From Vitis vinifera (taxonomy: Eukaryota; Streptophyta; Magnoliopsida; Vitales; Vitaceae): a DNA stretch of 64,000 nucleotides. This document shows, one piece after another, positions 48,029 to 60,059 of the stretch. Both the position numbers and the translations under genes were made by a program. A model generated the notes under the pieces. The model was not told the origin of the DNA. It searched no databases and worked only from the letters and a program-made list of their open reading frames with translations. The first letter of the stretch is position 1; every line of letters begins with the position of its first letter. The stretch spans positions 19,490,001 through 19,554,000 of the forward strand of contig NC_081815.1 of NCBI RefSeq assembly GCF_030704535.1. Reading direction: 5' to 3'.

Positions 48029-50200
48029 CTAGTTGGCAGCTACATGTGAGACTACCTCTAATAAAGTACTGAAATTTTTAGTTGAGCTTCCATTTGATTC
48101 AACAGCCTCTGTAGCGAGCTCTTTTAGGACTCCAATCTTCTCTCTCATTTTCTTCCCTTCATGCGCCAAAATAAGTTCCAAGTCTCTCGTTAATCCACTT
48201 TTTGTGAAGACCCCACCCTTAACTCCCACGCCAATCCCCCATACGTCCTGTACCATTCGCCTGTTCAGATTTTGATCTCCAAAAAATGGTCTGCAGATCA
48301 TAGGCACTCCACATACGATGCTCTCTGTCACTGAGTTCCAACCGCAGTGCGTTACAAACACTCCAACTGAGGCATGTCCCAAGACCTGCAACTGGGGAGC
48401 CCATGGTACCACTTTTCCATTTTGGCTTGTCCTCTCTAGAAACCCTTTTGGTAAATTGTCCTTTGAATTGTCCCTAAGAGACCAAAGAAATGGTACCCCA
48501 GTCGATTCCAAGGCTTCTGCCAGTGCTACTAGCTCATGGGGCGGTGGCGTGATTATGGTTCCGAAGCTAATATATGCTACTGATGCTGCTTTCTGCCTGT
48601 CCAACCATAACAGGCAGCTGTTGGAGTCAGGAGCCAGTGGCGGTGGCGATGATAGGGTGAAAGGACCAACATTGACAAACTTTTTGAACTTCGACTTGAG
48701 ATTGTTCACGACAGTTGGCTCCATCTCTTCAAAGGAGTTTATGACGACAGCAGCTGCCCGTGGCAGAGTGAGCCCCATTTTGTGTAGCATCTGCGAAAAG
48801 GGCGAATCTAAGCTCCCAGAAACTATTTCTTCTGGTAAGTCTACAGCATGAATTGATGACAATCCTGGAATGAAGTCCAGGGTTTGGACTTCATGCCCTT
48901 CAATACCTGCATTTGCATTGATTAAGCAGAAGAATGGTGAATGAAAATGCTGTTTTAAAAACCATATGAGCCTTTGGAATACTGGTTTATTCATTAATGT
49001 ATTTAGAATTCAGATTCCTCTCTTCCACTATAATTTCCCTCCATTAGTATTAAACTCGCCCAATATAAATATACAACTTTGTTCATGAGAAAAAAATGCC
49101 CAACTCATTTTTTCAGGATTAACAACTTATTTCTCCATTTCATAAATTAGTACCTTTTTTTTTTGTCTGAATTGCCTCTCACGTGTATATATACAATAAC
49201 ATTGGTAGAGCTTGGTGAACCAAATGGAAGATCATGATGCGACATATGTGATGAAGTTAAAATTATGAGATTTTACCACCACTAACCGCATTGGGAGTGC
49301 GGGCGCCCAACCCCTCTGCTACCATCACTCCATCTCTAATCCATTGAAATGTGGGGGGTTTGCATGCCTTTATGATGGACCTGCTTGATTTATTACTTCC
49401 CCCCACCCCCCTATATATATTCGCATTTCTCCCATCTTATACCAATTTTTGACATAGTGAATTTTCTTCTCCTTTAGTCATGGTTTTTCCTATTTATCTC
49501 CCGTTGTTTCATAACAGATATGAATATAATAATGTGTATTGTAAGTTATATATTTTCTTTTGTCCGAGTATGTGTATATATATATATATATATACCAAGA
49601 CTTTTTTTTTTTTTTTTTTTATCATTTTTCTACAAGCCCACAATTGAAAACACACTCACTTGATGAATGAAAAAGAGAAACTCAAGCAAATTAAAGGAGA
49701 TTTAAGGTTTCATCTGGCTTACCATTTGCTCCTAATACCATTTTGCGGATATCATCAGTGTAAACATGAACAGCAAGGGACACAGGCCCAGACGTCCAAA
49801 GTGGCACCCACGGAATGCACCTATCCTCCGCCATCTCCCCCGCAAACCACAGAAACGCATCCGTCAACAAGCAGCTAATCCTCATCCCACTCTCCCCCTC
49901 CGCCACCTCCACTACCTCCCTAAAGTTCCCCGGCGTCACCTTCAAGAACAACTCAATACCCTCCTGGGGATTCCCGGACAGCACATGCCCCTCCGGCATG
50001 CCGTCCGCAACGTTATACGCCTTGATGTTGTCATCCACATCGTCTTTAGGCCCCGAGAAGATCAACCCATTGGACTTCGCTGTGTTGAAAAATGAAAATC
50101 TCGCCCTCGGCACGGCCCTCGCCAGCCTCCTTACCAGACTGAGCAGAGGCGCGGCGTGGGTGGCGAACGGGAAAGCGAAGACCGCTACATGTTGGCTCAT
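48029..50200 (-). CDS. UGT78-like flavonoid 3-O-glycosyltransferase, 451 aa, two exons
   Basis: Family 1 UDP-sugar transferase, probably cytosolic, adding a sugar to the 3-hydroxyl of flavonols or anthocyanidins. Exon 1 is 50200-49723, exon 2 48906-48029, joined by an 816-bp GT-AG intron that splits a Gly codon (residue 160). The start MSQHVAVFAFPF matches the family N-terminus; an upstream in-frame ATG at 50440 would add a non-homologous tail. Visible key residues: catalytic His15 (in THAAPLL), Asp114 partner (TDAFLWFA), Trp135 (PLWTSGP) and the 44-residue PSPG box 328-371, beginning WAPQ, containing THCGWNS and ending in GDQ. The final Gln favours UDP-glucose. Trp135 aligns with the Trp that grape studies link to glucose rather than glucuronic acid use. 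Length is close to grape UFGT (456 aa). Sugar and acceptor are inferred, not shown. Confidence 0.9.
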
Positions 50201-51790
50201 GCTGGTCAAGGAAGCAAACTTCTGTAAATGTAAATGCTTAGATGTTACTGTTTTTCCGTTGTGGACGACGATGGCGATGATCCGAGTCCAAAGACGAGAT
50301 GATTGGACAATGGACAATTTCAAAGATGATACGTACCCGCAGTTTGAAAAGGTAGTATAAGGCTGTGGCCATGAATCATCCACGCTTTTGCAATAATTTT
50401 TCTTTACCATCGTTGACTTTTCAATCCTAGAATTTGGCATTACTAGAGGATTATTGATAGATCTTCATTCAAATGATTGGAACATGTGAGTTTGACTGGA
50501 CCAATTGGATCGGGGAAGTCTTCATTGAAATTAATACGCCATAATTTTATAACATGGATCACTAATTGATTAATTTTTTTCTGTTTAACTCTCGAAATTT
50601 CATACATTTAATTTCATTACGTTTGCTATTTTAAATGATCATATATACTGATGAGGAAAGAAGAATAATCTCCTAGGTTATGAAATTGATTTTTTTTTAT
50701 TTCTCCTAAGAAATGGATTTTTTTAACTATAAAAGAAATGATTTTTCAATGTAAATTATTAGAAATTAAAAATTTATTAGTAACAAAAAAAAAAATTATG
50801 GTAACACATTTGAATACAAAATTATTGAAATATAACTTAATTACACCCATGAACTTTCTTATAACTTGTTTACAAAAAAAAAAAAAAATATGTGATGGAT
50901 TATGCAATTTCTTTCACCATAATTTTTTTTTAACAAAAAGTAAAATATATCTGTTAGGAAGAAAAAATAATGAAAATAAACTCAAAGAGCAAAAGTTTGT
51001 AAAAATAAATAAATCAATAAAAATAAAATAAAATAACCTTGTTTGACCTGCTAAATTCATGAAATTCATAATATGGAATTAAATTAAACATGAATTTTCT
51101 TTAGCATGACATTTTTATCTCTTCTACTTAAAAAAAAAATGTTTTTTATTCGACCAATTAATTATGGTACACCATAAAGTAAAGAATCCTTCAACAAAGA
51201 ATACTTTGTTGTATGCCCCACACCAAAAGCGTTTTAATTCAACTTTTTGTTGGATATGTACGAGTACTAAGATCTATTTACTTCTTGAATTGATCATGGC
51301 ATTGTTATAAAATTGATATAGGTCCCTATTAAAAGGGATCCCGCATATGTGAGTTGGTTTTCCATGTCTTATGATATTAAAAGTATGTTTAGGAGTGATT
51401 TTAAAAAGTATTTATAATATTTTTTAATATTTAAATGATAAAAAATTTAAAATATTAAAAATATTAAAAGAATTTCCTAAAATCACTATCAAACATACTC
51501 TAAAACCTTTTTTATTTATTCCACTACAAAAGGACTTTGTAATCAAAGAGTTTATGGGTAAGTTTGTTTTTTTTTTTCCCTTATACTTATTTTTAAAAAT
51601 TGCTTTTATGTATTTTTTTTCTAATACTTATTTAAAAAAATTATTAAATTAAAGAAAAAAATGAGTATTTTATAAAAATATAAGTGTTTGATAAGTTTCT
51701 TAAAAAATATAATTTAAAAAAAATATATATATTTGGATAGGTTGCTTTTAAAAACATTGTAAATTTAATTTATATAAATATTGATTAATT
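50201..51790. other. Gene-free stretch upstream of the glycosyltransferase
   Basis: Holds the 5' flank and promoter of the glycosyltransferase. No clear TATA box was picked out; a CCAAT on the minus strand near 50307 is a chance-level match. Further out only AT-rich DNA is seen. Confidence 0.4.
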
Positions 51791-51797
51791 TTATTTA

Positions 51798-52170
51798 AGT
51801 CTCAAAAAGGAAACTAGCACATCTTTTGAGTCACGAGAGGGGTAAAAGGAACGTGGATGTGGCAGAGAGGAAGGTCTTCGCTGGCAGTAGTGGTGGGATT
51901 CTCTTTAGCACGGGCCTCCCAGAAGGGTATGCAATCATGGGGATTAGTTGAGAGCAAGGCTGTATCTGTTCCTGTTCAAAATGGTGAACAAAAGGGCCTT
52001 AAGCCATGTGCTGCCAGATTTTGGATAAGTGGCTGAGAGGATATCAGTGGGTCGTACCTTGAAGCAGCGTTGTTGGGCTAGTATGCCAATAATTCTTTGA
52101 ACCTTTGGTTGGTGTTCACCTTCTCCTGGGGAACAAAGCTCCCTCTTCTTCGTAGTTGGGTTATGGTGAG
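51798..52170 (-). pseudogene. Sulfotransferase fragment (broken)
   Basis: Fragment of a plant cytosolic sulfotransferase (flavonol/brassinosteroid sulfotransferase type, which moves sulfate from PAPS). Readable on the minus strand: [21 protein letters not shown], covering the 5'-phosphosulfate loop, then WLKALLFTILNR. Soon after, near 51950-51960, the frame shifts. The continuation (PHDCIPFWEARAKEN, then LPLCHIHVPFTPL) is in another frame and ends at about 51800. The N-terminal 70 or so residues and the whole C-terminal two thirds, including the 3'-phosphate binding region, are missing. It is clearly non-functional and related to the pseudogene at 53967-59218. Confidence 0.82.
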
Positions 52171-52201
52171 AGATATGAGTTATGAATGATTTGGAGTACA
52201 A

Positions 52202-53966
52202 GCCTGCGTTTTATTCTCCTTTTCTGTTGATTTATTTCATTTTTCTAGTGGCGATCACCGAGCTCTTTGCAGAACTTGAATTTGAGTTCCAACGTGAGAT
52301 TGACTGGCTGTGTTATCCTCTATCCAAATAATTTATTTTGTTGTATTCTTTGATTGAGATTTAGAATCAATATGCCAGGGAACTGTTCCTTACTGAGTCA
52401 CCAATGGGCATCCACTTGGAGTCCACTACATACATTTATTCATCCGTCACTGCTATTGTGGTACCCAATTGCAACTTATCAATATTTAAATTATTGAATT
52501 TCCATTTTTCATCTTTTTATGTACAAGGATATAACGGTTTTTATCATGAAAATATTGGTAATTGAATTTTACGGTTGTATCTAAAAATATCAATCAAAAT
52601 ATTGAGGGAGATGAGAAAAACTCTAACAAATAATAATACATATTTTCAAGTTATTTTATTAAAAGAAAACAATATATAAATTGAAAATAGTGGTTGGAAC
52701 TTTTATTAAGAATGGGAAGAATTTATCAAGGAAGAGATAATTAATAGTTTTAAAAAAGGAGAAATAATTAATAACTTTGAAAAGGGGAGGTAATGATTTT
52801 AAGAAGGCTAAGAATTTTATATGGGGGAAATTTTTTTCACTATTTTTCTTGCTTTATAATGTTCAATGCATTAAGTGTAGCTTCTTCCTGCCTTGTTTTA
52901 CATTTTTATTATATTTTATTCCATATAATGCTTTATTTATGGAAAAGTTATTTTTGTGTAAAAATATAGGATTGAGAGATGTATGCGTTATCTTCCATGA
53001 AATCTTTTTTAGATGAGCATACTTGAGGGTTAAGTAAACTTTATTATAACAGTTTTGATGGGTTTATGTAACAATGTTATAGTATGTAACTCATATTTGA
53101 ACGAAAAGACATATAGAGAAAATGGGGCAAAATGTCGGAGCGAATAAATACCCTTTTATGTAACCCTAATTTTAACATAATGATATCATATTTCCCTGTT
53201 TTCGTCGACGTAAGCAATTAGCCGAACCACGTTAAATCTTCGTGTTCTTTTTTCTCCTTTTTTTTTCTATTTTTTTCACCATTAATCGTTACACGGATTC
53301 CAACAAACAATATTTTGTTATAAAATTATAAAAGAAAGATTGTTAGGACAATGAGTCTACGTTGATGTTGAAAATTTTGTTTTAATTATTTTTTAGATTA
53401 TTAAACTTTTATCTAATAAGGTAGGGTTGAATTGTAAATTTTAATTGAGTTAAAATATTTTAATTATTTAGAAAAAAAATAAATTGAGAAGTTAAAAAAA
53501 AAATCAAATAATAAAAATAATTTAGAAATGAATTTTAAATTAAGGATTTTAAATTAAAAATTTTAAATGAATTTTTTTTTTCAAATTTTTTAATTTAAAA
53601 TATGAAATCTAATAACTTGCTTGATTGGGAAAAACCAATAGAATTGAAATCAATTTAGAAATCATATTTTATAAAAATACAATTTAAAAACTTAATGGTT
53701 TTAAAAAGATTTGGTGAGATTTTGCTATCATCCAAATGTAATCATATACTTTAATGTTCTGGTTTTAAATTCAGTACTATTATATATATCAGCTTGCGAA
53801 ATAAAATGAAGTTATTTCAACACATAAACCATTACATGTTAAGGGGAAACACCCCACTCATCAACTCACTTACACATTGAGAATCAACTACAATAAACGT
53901 TCCAAAAAAAATCCACTACTAATAAGGCATTAAACACATGATCACATGTCTTATCAGAAATACAAA
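52202..53966. other. Gene-free AT-rich spacer between sulfotransferase relics
   Basis: No gene or repeat family was recognised. Much of 53340-53760 is low-complexity A/T sequence. Confidence 0.4.
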
Positions 53967-54991
53967 TCAGAGTTTCACCCAAGTACCCTCGAACTTCTCC
54001 TTGGTGATTCGATCTAAACACTCCACCATCTCAGTAGTTAAATGATTCTTCCAATCTCCAGCCTTACCTCTTCTAAAATATACATCATTTGCACGCACAC
54101 AGGTTGGGGAAGCAGCCGGTGTTCCAATCTTATTCACCTCCAAATTGCTCAAGTTCTCAAAACTGCACAACTTTATCATTTTGTGTACCACGCCTTCTTG
54201 GTCATCCTCCAAAGAGAAAGGCTGCCCCATGAATTCGGCTAGTGTCTTGACATGGACAATAGGCTCAGTCTGCAGGTCCTCATATCTCAACAATAGCACC
54301 CTATGAGGCCATTCTAATCTTGCTTTCCAGTACCCTAAAACATGAACCCAGTATGGTCCATGTCCCGAAAACCCGTTAGCAAAATGCTCAAATGCCACCT
54401 CTTAGGAAAAGGGTGGCAATTCCTTGGGTCTCACCTTACTCGCAAATTTCCACAAGGAAACTGGAACATCTTTTGGATTGCGATACACGTAAACAGTTTT
54501 GCAACCTGAAGCTAATATGAAGCCTGGTAATGAAGTAAAAGAAATATGGGTGTGACAGATCTGAGGAAGGTCTTGGTTGAAACTTTTATGGTTCTAACCA
54601 GCATCGGCCTCCAAGAAGGTATGCAGTCATGAGGACTAGTTGAGAGCAAGGGGTGGGAATCATAATTGTATCTGTCTCTGTTCAAGATAGCGAACACAAG
54701 GGCCTTAAGCCATGTGGTGCCAGATTTTGGACTAGTGCTCAAGAGGATATTAGTGGGTCGTACCTTGAAGCATCTTTGATGAGCTAATATGACTTCTGAG
54801 AGTCGTTCGTCCCAGTATCAAAATCTTTGGTAATGGTACAAATGCTCGGTGATCCAACATTTCTCTCTGGGTAGGGTTGATATGAATTCTTTCAACTTTT
54901 CCTTGCTGCTCACCTTCTCATCATCTTCTCCGTAGCTGCTTCGTGAGCACGAATCTTCCTCTTCTCCATAACTGATTTTTGGGGAGAAATC

Positions 54992-55286
54992 TGTTCAAAT
55001 TGATAAATGATAGTTTTTTCATTCATATTTTCATTCGTTCATGTACAGAGTATATATAGAGGGTATCGCCATTCTAAGAATGGGAAAGAATGATACAAAG
55101 AAAGAATGACATAAGGAAATAACAATTAATATCCTAATATCTCAACTTTCCTAATATCTCAATATTCCTAATATCTCAATATTCATAATATCTCAACTTT
55201 CCTAATATCTAAACATTTCTAATATCTCAACACTAAATAATATAAGGAAATAATGATATAAGGAAAGCATTCTTAATATCTCAACA
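54992..55286 (-). repeat. 3' LTR of the sulfotransferase-locus copia
   Basis: 295 bp, TGTTCAAATT to CTCAACA on the plus strand. It is 17 bp longer than its partner because one ATCTCAATATTCCTAAT unit is duplicated. Otherwise only about five substitutions separate the LTRs, so the insertion is fairly young. The inner part consists of repeated CCTAATATCTCAAC-type units. Confidence 0.9.
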
Positions 55287-55293
55287 CTCCCCC

Positions 55294-58200
55294 TCAAGTT
55301 GGTGCATAGATGTCACATATGCCCAACTTGTCTAAAAATTTTGAGAACACTTGACTTGAGACAGCTTTGGTAAGGATATCGGCCAATTGATCTTCTGATC
55401 GAATCTTAGGCAATTCCACAATCTTATCATTCAACTTTTCCTTAATGAAGAATCTATCCACCTCGACATGCTTTGTACGATCATGTTGTACTGGATTATG
55501 AGCAATGTCACACGCTGCTTTATTGTCACAAAACAATCGGATTGGTTGCCTAGATAGGTAACCTAAATCCTGTAAGAGGAGTCTTAGTCATAATGCCTCA
55601 CAAAGTCCTAGAGTCATACCTCTAAATTCCGCTTCTACACTTGAACGAGCGATAACATTTTGCTTCTTTCTTTTCCATGTTACAAGATTACCACCTACAA
55701 AGGTAAAGTAACCAGATGTAGATCGCCTATCATCCACTGCACTGGCCCAATTAGCATCAATATATACTTCTATACTTTGATGATCAACATTTTTAGCGAA
55801 TAAAATTCCCTTCCCAGGAGCATTCTTCAAATACCTCAAAATACGCATGACTGCATTCATATGTTGCTCTCCAGGATTATGCATGTATTGACTCACTACA
55901 CTCAATGCATAAGCAAGATCTGGTCTTGTATGAGCTAAGTACATTAATCTCCCCACAAGTCTCTGGTATCTTCCCTTATCGGTTGATACTTGATTAGGCT
56001 CAACACACAATTTCAGACCTTCTTCTATTGGTGTATTAACAGGTTGACATCCCGACATTCCAGTCTCCTGTAAAAGATCTAAGACATACTTTCTTTGAGA
56101 TAGAAAAATTCCTTCACTTGATCGAGAAACTTCAATCCTAAGAAAGTATTTTAGAGGACCTAGATCTTTCATTTCGAATTCTCTAGATAGATAATTTTGC
56201 AGAGCTTTTCTTTATTCAGGATCATTTCCTGTAACTACCATGTCATCCACATATACGATGAGTGTCGTAATCTTACCATGTTGCTTTTTCAGGAACAAAG
56301 TGTGATCTGAATTACTTTGACGATAGCCAAAAGCTCTCATTGACTTTGTGAACCTTCCAAACCATGCTCTCGGGGATTGCTTCAACACATACAATGACTT
56401 CTTCAATTTACACACCTTTTAACATTGCTTTTCTGACACCATGCATCCTGGTGGAAGATCCATATATACTTCTTCAGATAACTCGCCATGCAGAAAGGCA
56501 TTTTTCACATCAAATTGTTGTAATGGCCAATCTAGGTTTGCAGCTAAAGATAGTAATACTCGAACTGTGTTGATCTTAGCTACAGGTGCAAATGTCTTTG
56601 TGCAGTCAATTCCATAAGTTTGAGTGTACCCTTTTGCTACCAGTCTTGCTTTAAATCGTTCAATACTACCATCTGCCTTGTACTTCACAGTATAGATCCA
56701 ACGACACCCAACTGGCTTCTTTCCTAGTGGACATTCTACGAGTTCCCATGTTTCATTCTTCTACAATGATTTCATCTCTTCATTCATGGCTGCTTTCCAC
56801 CTTGGATCAACTAAGGCTTCCTGCACACTGTTAAGAATAGCTATAGTAGATAATTGATTTACAAATGACTTGTTTGATTCAGACAAATGATGGTTAGACA
56901 CATAGTTGCTCATAGGATATTTGACTTTGGTAGACAATTCAGGTTCATATGTGGGTTTAGGAATACCTCTATTATGACGGTGTGGTAACCGTTTCATGAA
57001 TGGATCAGGTTCCAAATTAAGAACACCCTCAACATACGACGATTGGTTTGGTATTTCAGTGAAGACATCTTCGGACCCAAATTGTTGACCACTCATATCC
57101 AACTCACCCATTTCCTGGTTCACTAGTTCAGATTGTCCAGATTTATCTTCCTCAGATATATGATAATCATAATCGAGAGTTTGAATTTCCTTATGGTACT
57201 CCCCCTGAAGTTCAGACTCAGATGAAAAATACATTGAATCTTCATGAAACACCACATCCATTGTAATATACATTTGTCGAGTTGGAGGATGGTAACATCG
57301 ATATCCCTTTTTGTGCAATGCATATCCAACAAACACACATTGTAATGCATGAGAAGTTAACTTGGTGCGTTAGTGCTTGTGTAGATGCACAAATGCCACG
57401 TAACCAAAAACACGAGGAGGTAGATTTGGGACGGTTGGAGCAACTACGGCATTAGTAAGAGCTTGGAGTGGTGTTTGAAAGTTAATTGAGCTAGAAGGTA
57501 CCCGATTGATCAAGTATGCGACAGATGTGATTGCTTCTCCCCAATAAGATATCGGTGTTTTTGCTGCTATCAAGGAAGCACGAACAACCTCTAACAAGTG
57601 CCGATTTTTTCGTTCAGCGACTCCATTTTGCTGGGGTGTATTGGAACAAGTAGTTTGATGAATGATGCCATGTCCTTCCAAATACTTTTGAAGATCAGAA
57701 CTTTGATATTCTCCACCATTATCACTACGCAGAACCCGAACCTTTGCATTGTACTGAGTTTCAATCACTTTATGAAATTTTTGAAACAACAAGTTCACTT
57801 CACCTTTGGTCTTCATCAAGCATAATTATATCATTCTAGTACAATCATCAATAAAAGTAACAAACCAACGTGAGCCACTCAAAGTTGGGACTTTGGATGG
57901 GCCCCAAACATCAGAATGTATGACCATAAAAGGAAACGGACTTTTATTTAAAATTAACGAAAACGAAGCACGATGGCTTTTAGCCAATTCACAAATATCA
58001 CAACGGAAACTAGAAATATCACTCTTTGCAAACAAACTAGGAAACAATTTTTTTAAATAACCAAAGGAAGCATGTCCCAAACGTCGATGCCACAACCAAA
58101 TTTCAGATTTTTTCTTCTCTCCCTCAGATTCATCTGCCATCAAGGCTTGTTGCAACTTATTTGAATCCTTTGACTGCAAGTCCAAGTAATAGAGTTTTCC

Positions 58201-58917
58201 CCGCTTAATACCACAACCAATCGTCTATCTTGTTTGGATGTCCTTAATCACACAAAATTCAAGCCAAAAAATGACAATACAAGATAAGACTGCAGTGATT
58301 TGAGAAACTGACAAAAGATTGTAATCTAAAGATGAAACAACTAAAACAGAATCCAAATTCAAAGTATCAGTAAGAGTTAAGGATCTTTCCCCAATGACTG
58401 GGGTTGTGTTACCATTGGCTGTGGAAACAATTTTTTGTGAGGAAGGTCTAAGGGTTGAAACCTGTCTAGAATCAAAAGTCATATGATATGTAGCACCAGA
58501 ATCAATTATCCATGCACTATTAATAACAGGTGTAAAAGTATTTAAAAACTTACCACCATGATCTGTAGCGGCTACCAATGCAGAGGCTTTCTCAGCAACA
58601 TTAGCCTCTGTTTTTATTTCCGCAATAGTTGCAGTCGAGGTTTTCTTGGAATCCTTCTTTCGTTGATCACGATTAGTATCATTAATAACAAAGTGTTGAT
58701 AACCTAAACATGATTTAAAGGTCCATGGTTCAAACCCTCGGTTCCTCATTTTTTTCCTGATCATACCAAGAGTCATTGCTTTGAAATTGTGGGATATCCA
58801 GACTGGTGGGATCGAGTGCATTTGAAGGTTGACTTATCAATATTAGGGCTTGTCTTAGGATGGTTGATCGCTGTCGGACTACCATAGCGACAAAATATCC
58901 AGGATTTCAATTTCATG
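55294..58917 (-). pseudogene. Copia pol (protease-integrase-RT-RNase H), broken
   Basis: Read on the minus strand: a short linker, aspartic protease (DSGATYHM, near 58503), integrase zinc region (HRRLGHASFGYL ... CDICELAKSHR, 58110-57960), integrase core (57940-57390), reverse transcriptase (56690-55590, YVDDM near 56250), and RNase H (55700-55294, ending GICDIYAPT). Frames change or stop near 58205, 57825, 57365, 56760, 56415, 56200 and 55585. Almost all gag is missing between the primer-binding site and protease. No functional product is expected. Confidence 0.88.
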
Positions 58918-58929
58918 GCTCTGATACCA

Positions 58930-59207
58930 TGTTCAAATTGATAAATGATAGTTTTTTCATTCATATTTTCATTCGTTCATGTACAGAGTATAAATAGAGG
59001 GTATCGCCATTCTAAGAATGGGAAAGAATGATACAAGGAAAGAATAACATAAGGAAATAACAATTAATATCCTAATATCTCAACTTTCCTAATATCTCAA
59101 TATTCATAATATCTCAACTTTCCTAATATCTAAACATTCCTAATATCTCAACACTAAATAATATAAGGAAATAATGATATAAGGAAAGCATTCCTAATAT
59201 CTCAACA
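58930..59207 (-). repeat. 5' LTR of the sulfotransferase-locus copia
   Basis: 278 bp. It has the same TG/CA ends as the other LTR and is followed by the second AAATC copy. Confidence 0.9.
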
Positions 59208-59753
59208 AAATCTGCCATGCAGAGAAGATGAACGAGCTATAATTGCTCCAAATTTCTATTAAATAAGCCGTGTTGAAGGGTATTCAAGAGCAATGAATGA
59301 TTTGGGCGTAATACATGGTGTTTTGTTCGTTTTTTATTATTCATTTCAGTATTCTGCTTCACGTGCAGAAACCGGGTCCACTAGGCATTTATTTGCTAGT
59401 TCTCAGATTTCAGAAACCGCGTCCATCTATTATTGGCATCTGCTCCTATAAGAATTACCATGGATAAAAATGTTGGGACCGGTTATTCGTGGGGCAAAAA
59501 ATTATTAAAAAAAAATCGATAAATTCCCTGAAATATTGACGAAATGTCGGTTTGGGATCAATTTATTGTTGATTTCTCGCGAAAGGAGCACACACTCATG
59601 GGGCAAAAAAAATCACCGATTGATCGTCGATGTTTTGGCCATTTTTTTAAAATATTATCTATTTATCAATAATTTTTCAAAAAAAATGTTATTTTTTTAA
59701 ATATTTATCTGTGTTTTTTGTTTTTAAAATTATTTTTTGTGATTTTTTTATTT

Positions 59754-60033
59754 TAAATTTATATTACCTTTTATTTTTAATGATTTTTTATTTTATTACA
59801 TTAATCTTATTTTAAAAGATTATTATGACTTCACTTTTATTTTTTTTTATATTTATCCTTTTAATTTTATTTAATTTTGAATGTTTTTATTTTAAAATAT
59901 TAAAAATATAAATTTATTCAAAAATTTCTAAAATATAAAAAAAAATTAAAAGTGAAGTCATAATAATCTTTTAAAATAAGATAAATGTAATAAAATAAAA
60001 AATCATTAAAAATAAAAGGTAATATAAATTTAA
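59754..60033. repeat. AT-rich foldback element
   Basis: Two arms of about 90 bp (59754-59846 and 59947-60033) are near-perfect reverse complements around a 100-bp centre. Recognisable landmarks are TTATTATGACTTCACTTTT on the left and its complement on the right. It resembles a MITE or foldback element, but no target duplication was identified. Confidence 0.75.
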
Positions 60034-60059
60034 TTAAAAATTAATATCTTTTAAGGATT

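Larger units (their letters stand above)
54992..59207 (-). mobile_element. Ty1-copia element in the sulfotransferase, TSD AAATC
   Basis: 4,216 bp, flanked by a perfect 5-bp duplication AAATC (54987-54991 and 59208-59212). LTRs are 54992-55286 and 58930-59207. The primer-binding site (complement of GCTCTGATACCA, 58918-58929) adjoins the right-hand LTR and a polypurine tract (CTTGAGGGGGAG on the minus strand) adjoins the left one, so transcription runs right to left. Most of gag is deleted; pol is nearly complete but broken. Confidence 0.93.
53967..59218 (-). pseudogene. Cytosolic sulfotransferase pseudogene split by a copia element
   Basis: Single-exon plant sulfotransferase, broken. The start codon is at 59218-59216 (MAD...). 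After the third codon a 4.2-kb copia element intervenes, and the reading resumes at 54991 (PKISYGEEED). Recognisable parts: N-terminus 54991-54830; PAPS 5'-loop ([14 protein letters not shown]) near 54740-54700; 3'-phosphate region (VYRNPKDVPVSLW) near 54490; central part with FANGFSGHGPYWVHVLGYWKA; and the C-terminal GDWKNHLT motif near 54035, ending at 53967. Other lesions: TGA soon after YHYQRF (near 54816), a frameshift after HDCIPS (near 54608), and TAA within PPFS*EVAFE (near 54402). The total coding length without the insert is about 1.04 kb, normal for the family. So it died by insertion plus point mutations; the order of events is not known. Confidence 0.88.

Noticed and set aside
48907-48994. 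Glycosyltransferase start at 48994, giving a 321-codon single-exon gene
   Set aside because: Those first residues are intron sequence. The acceptor at 48907 joins cleanly to exon 1 and restores the complete family N-terminus.
49766-50360. Plus-strand frames of 109 and 181 codons opposite the glycosyltransferase
   Set aside because: They lie antisense to conserved exon 1 codons and have no family resemblance, so they are shadows. The same holds for 48318-48851.
53340-53760. Possible matrix attachment region or origin because of high AT content
   Set aside because: High AT content alone is common throughout the window and no specific motif supports it.
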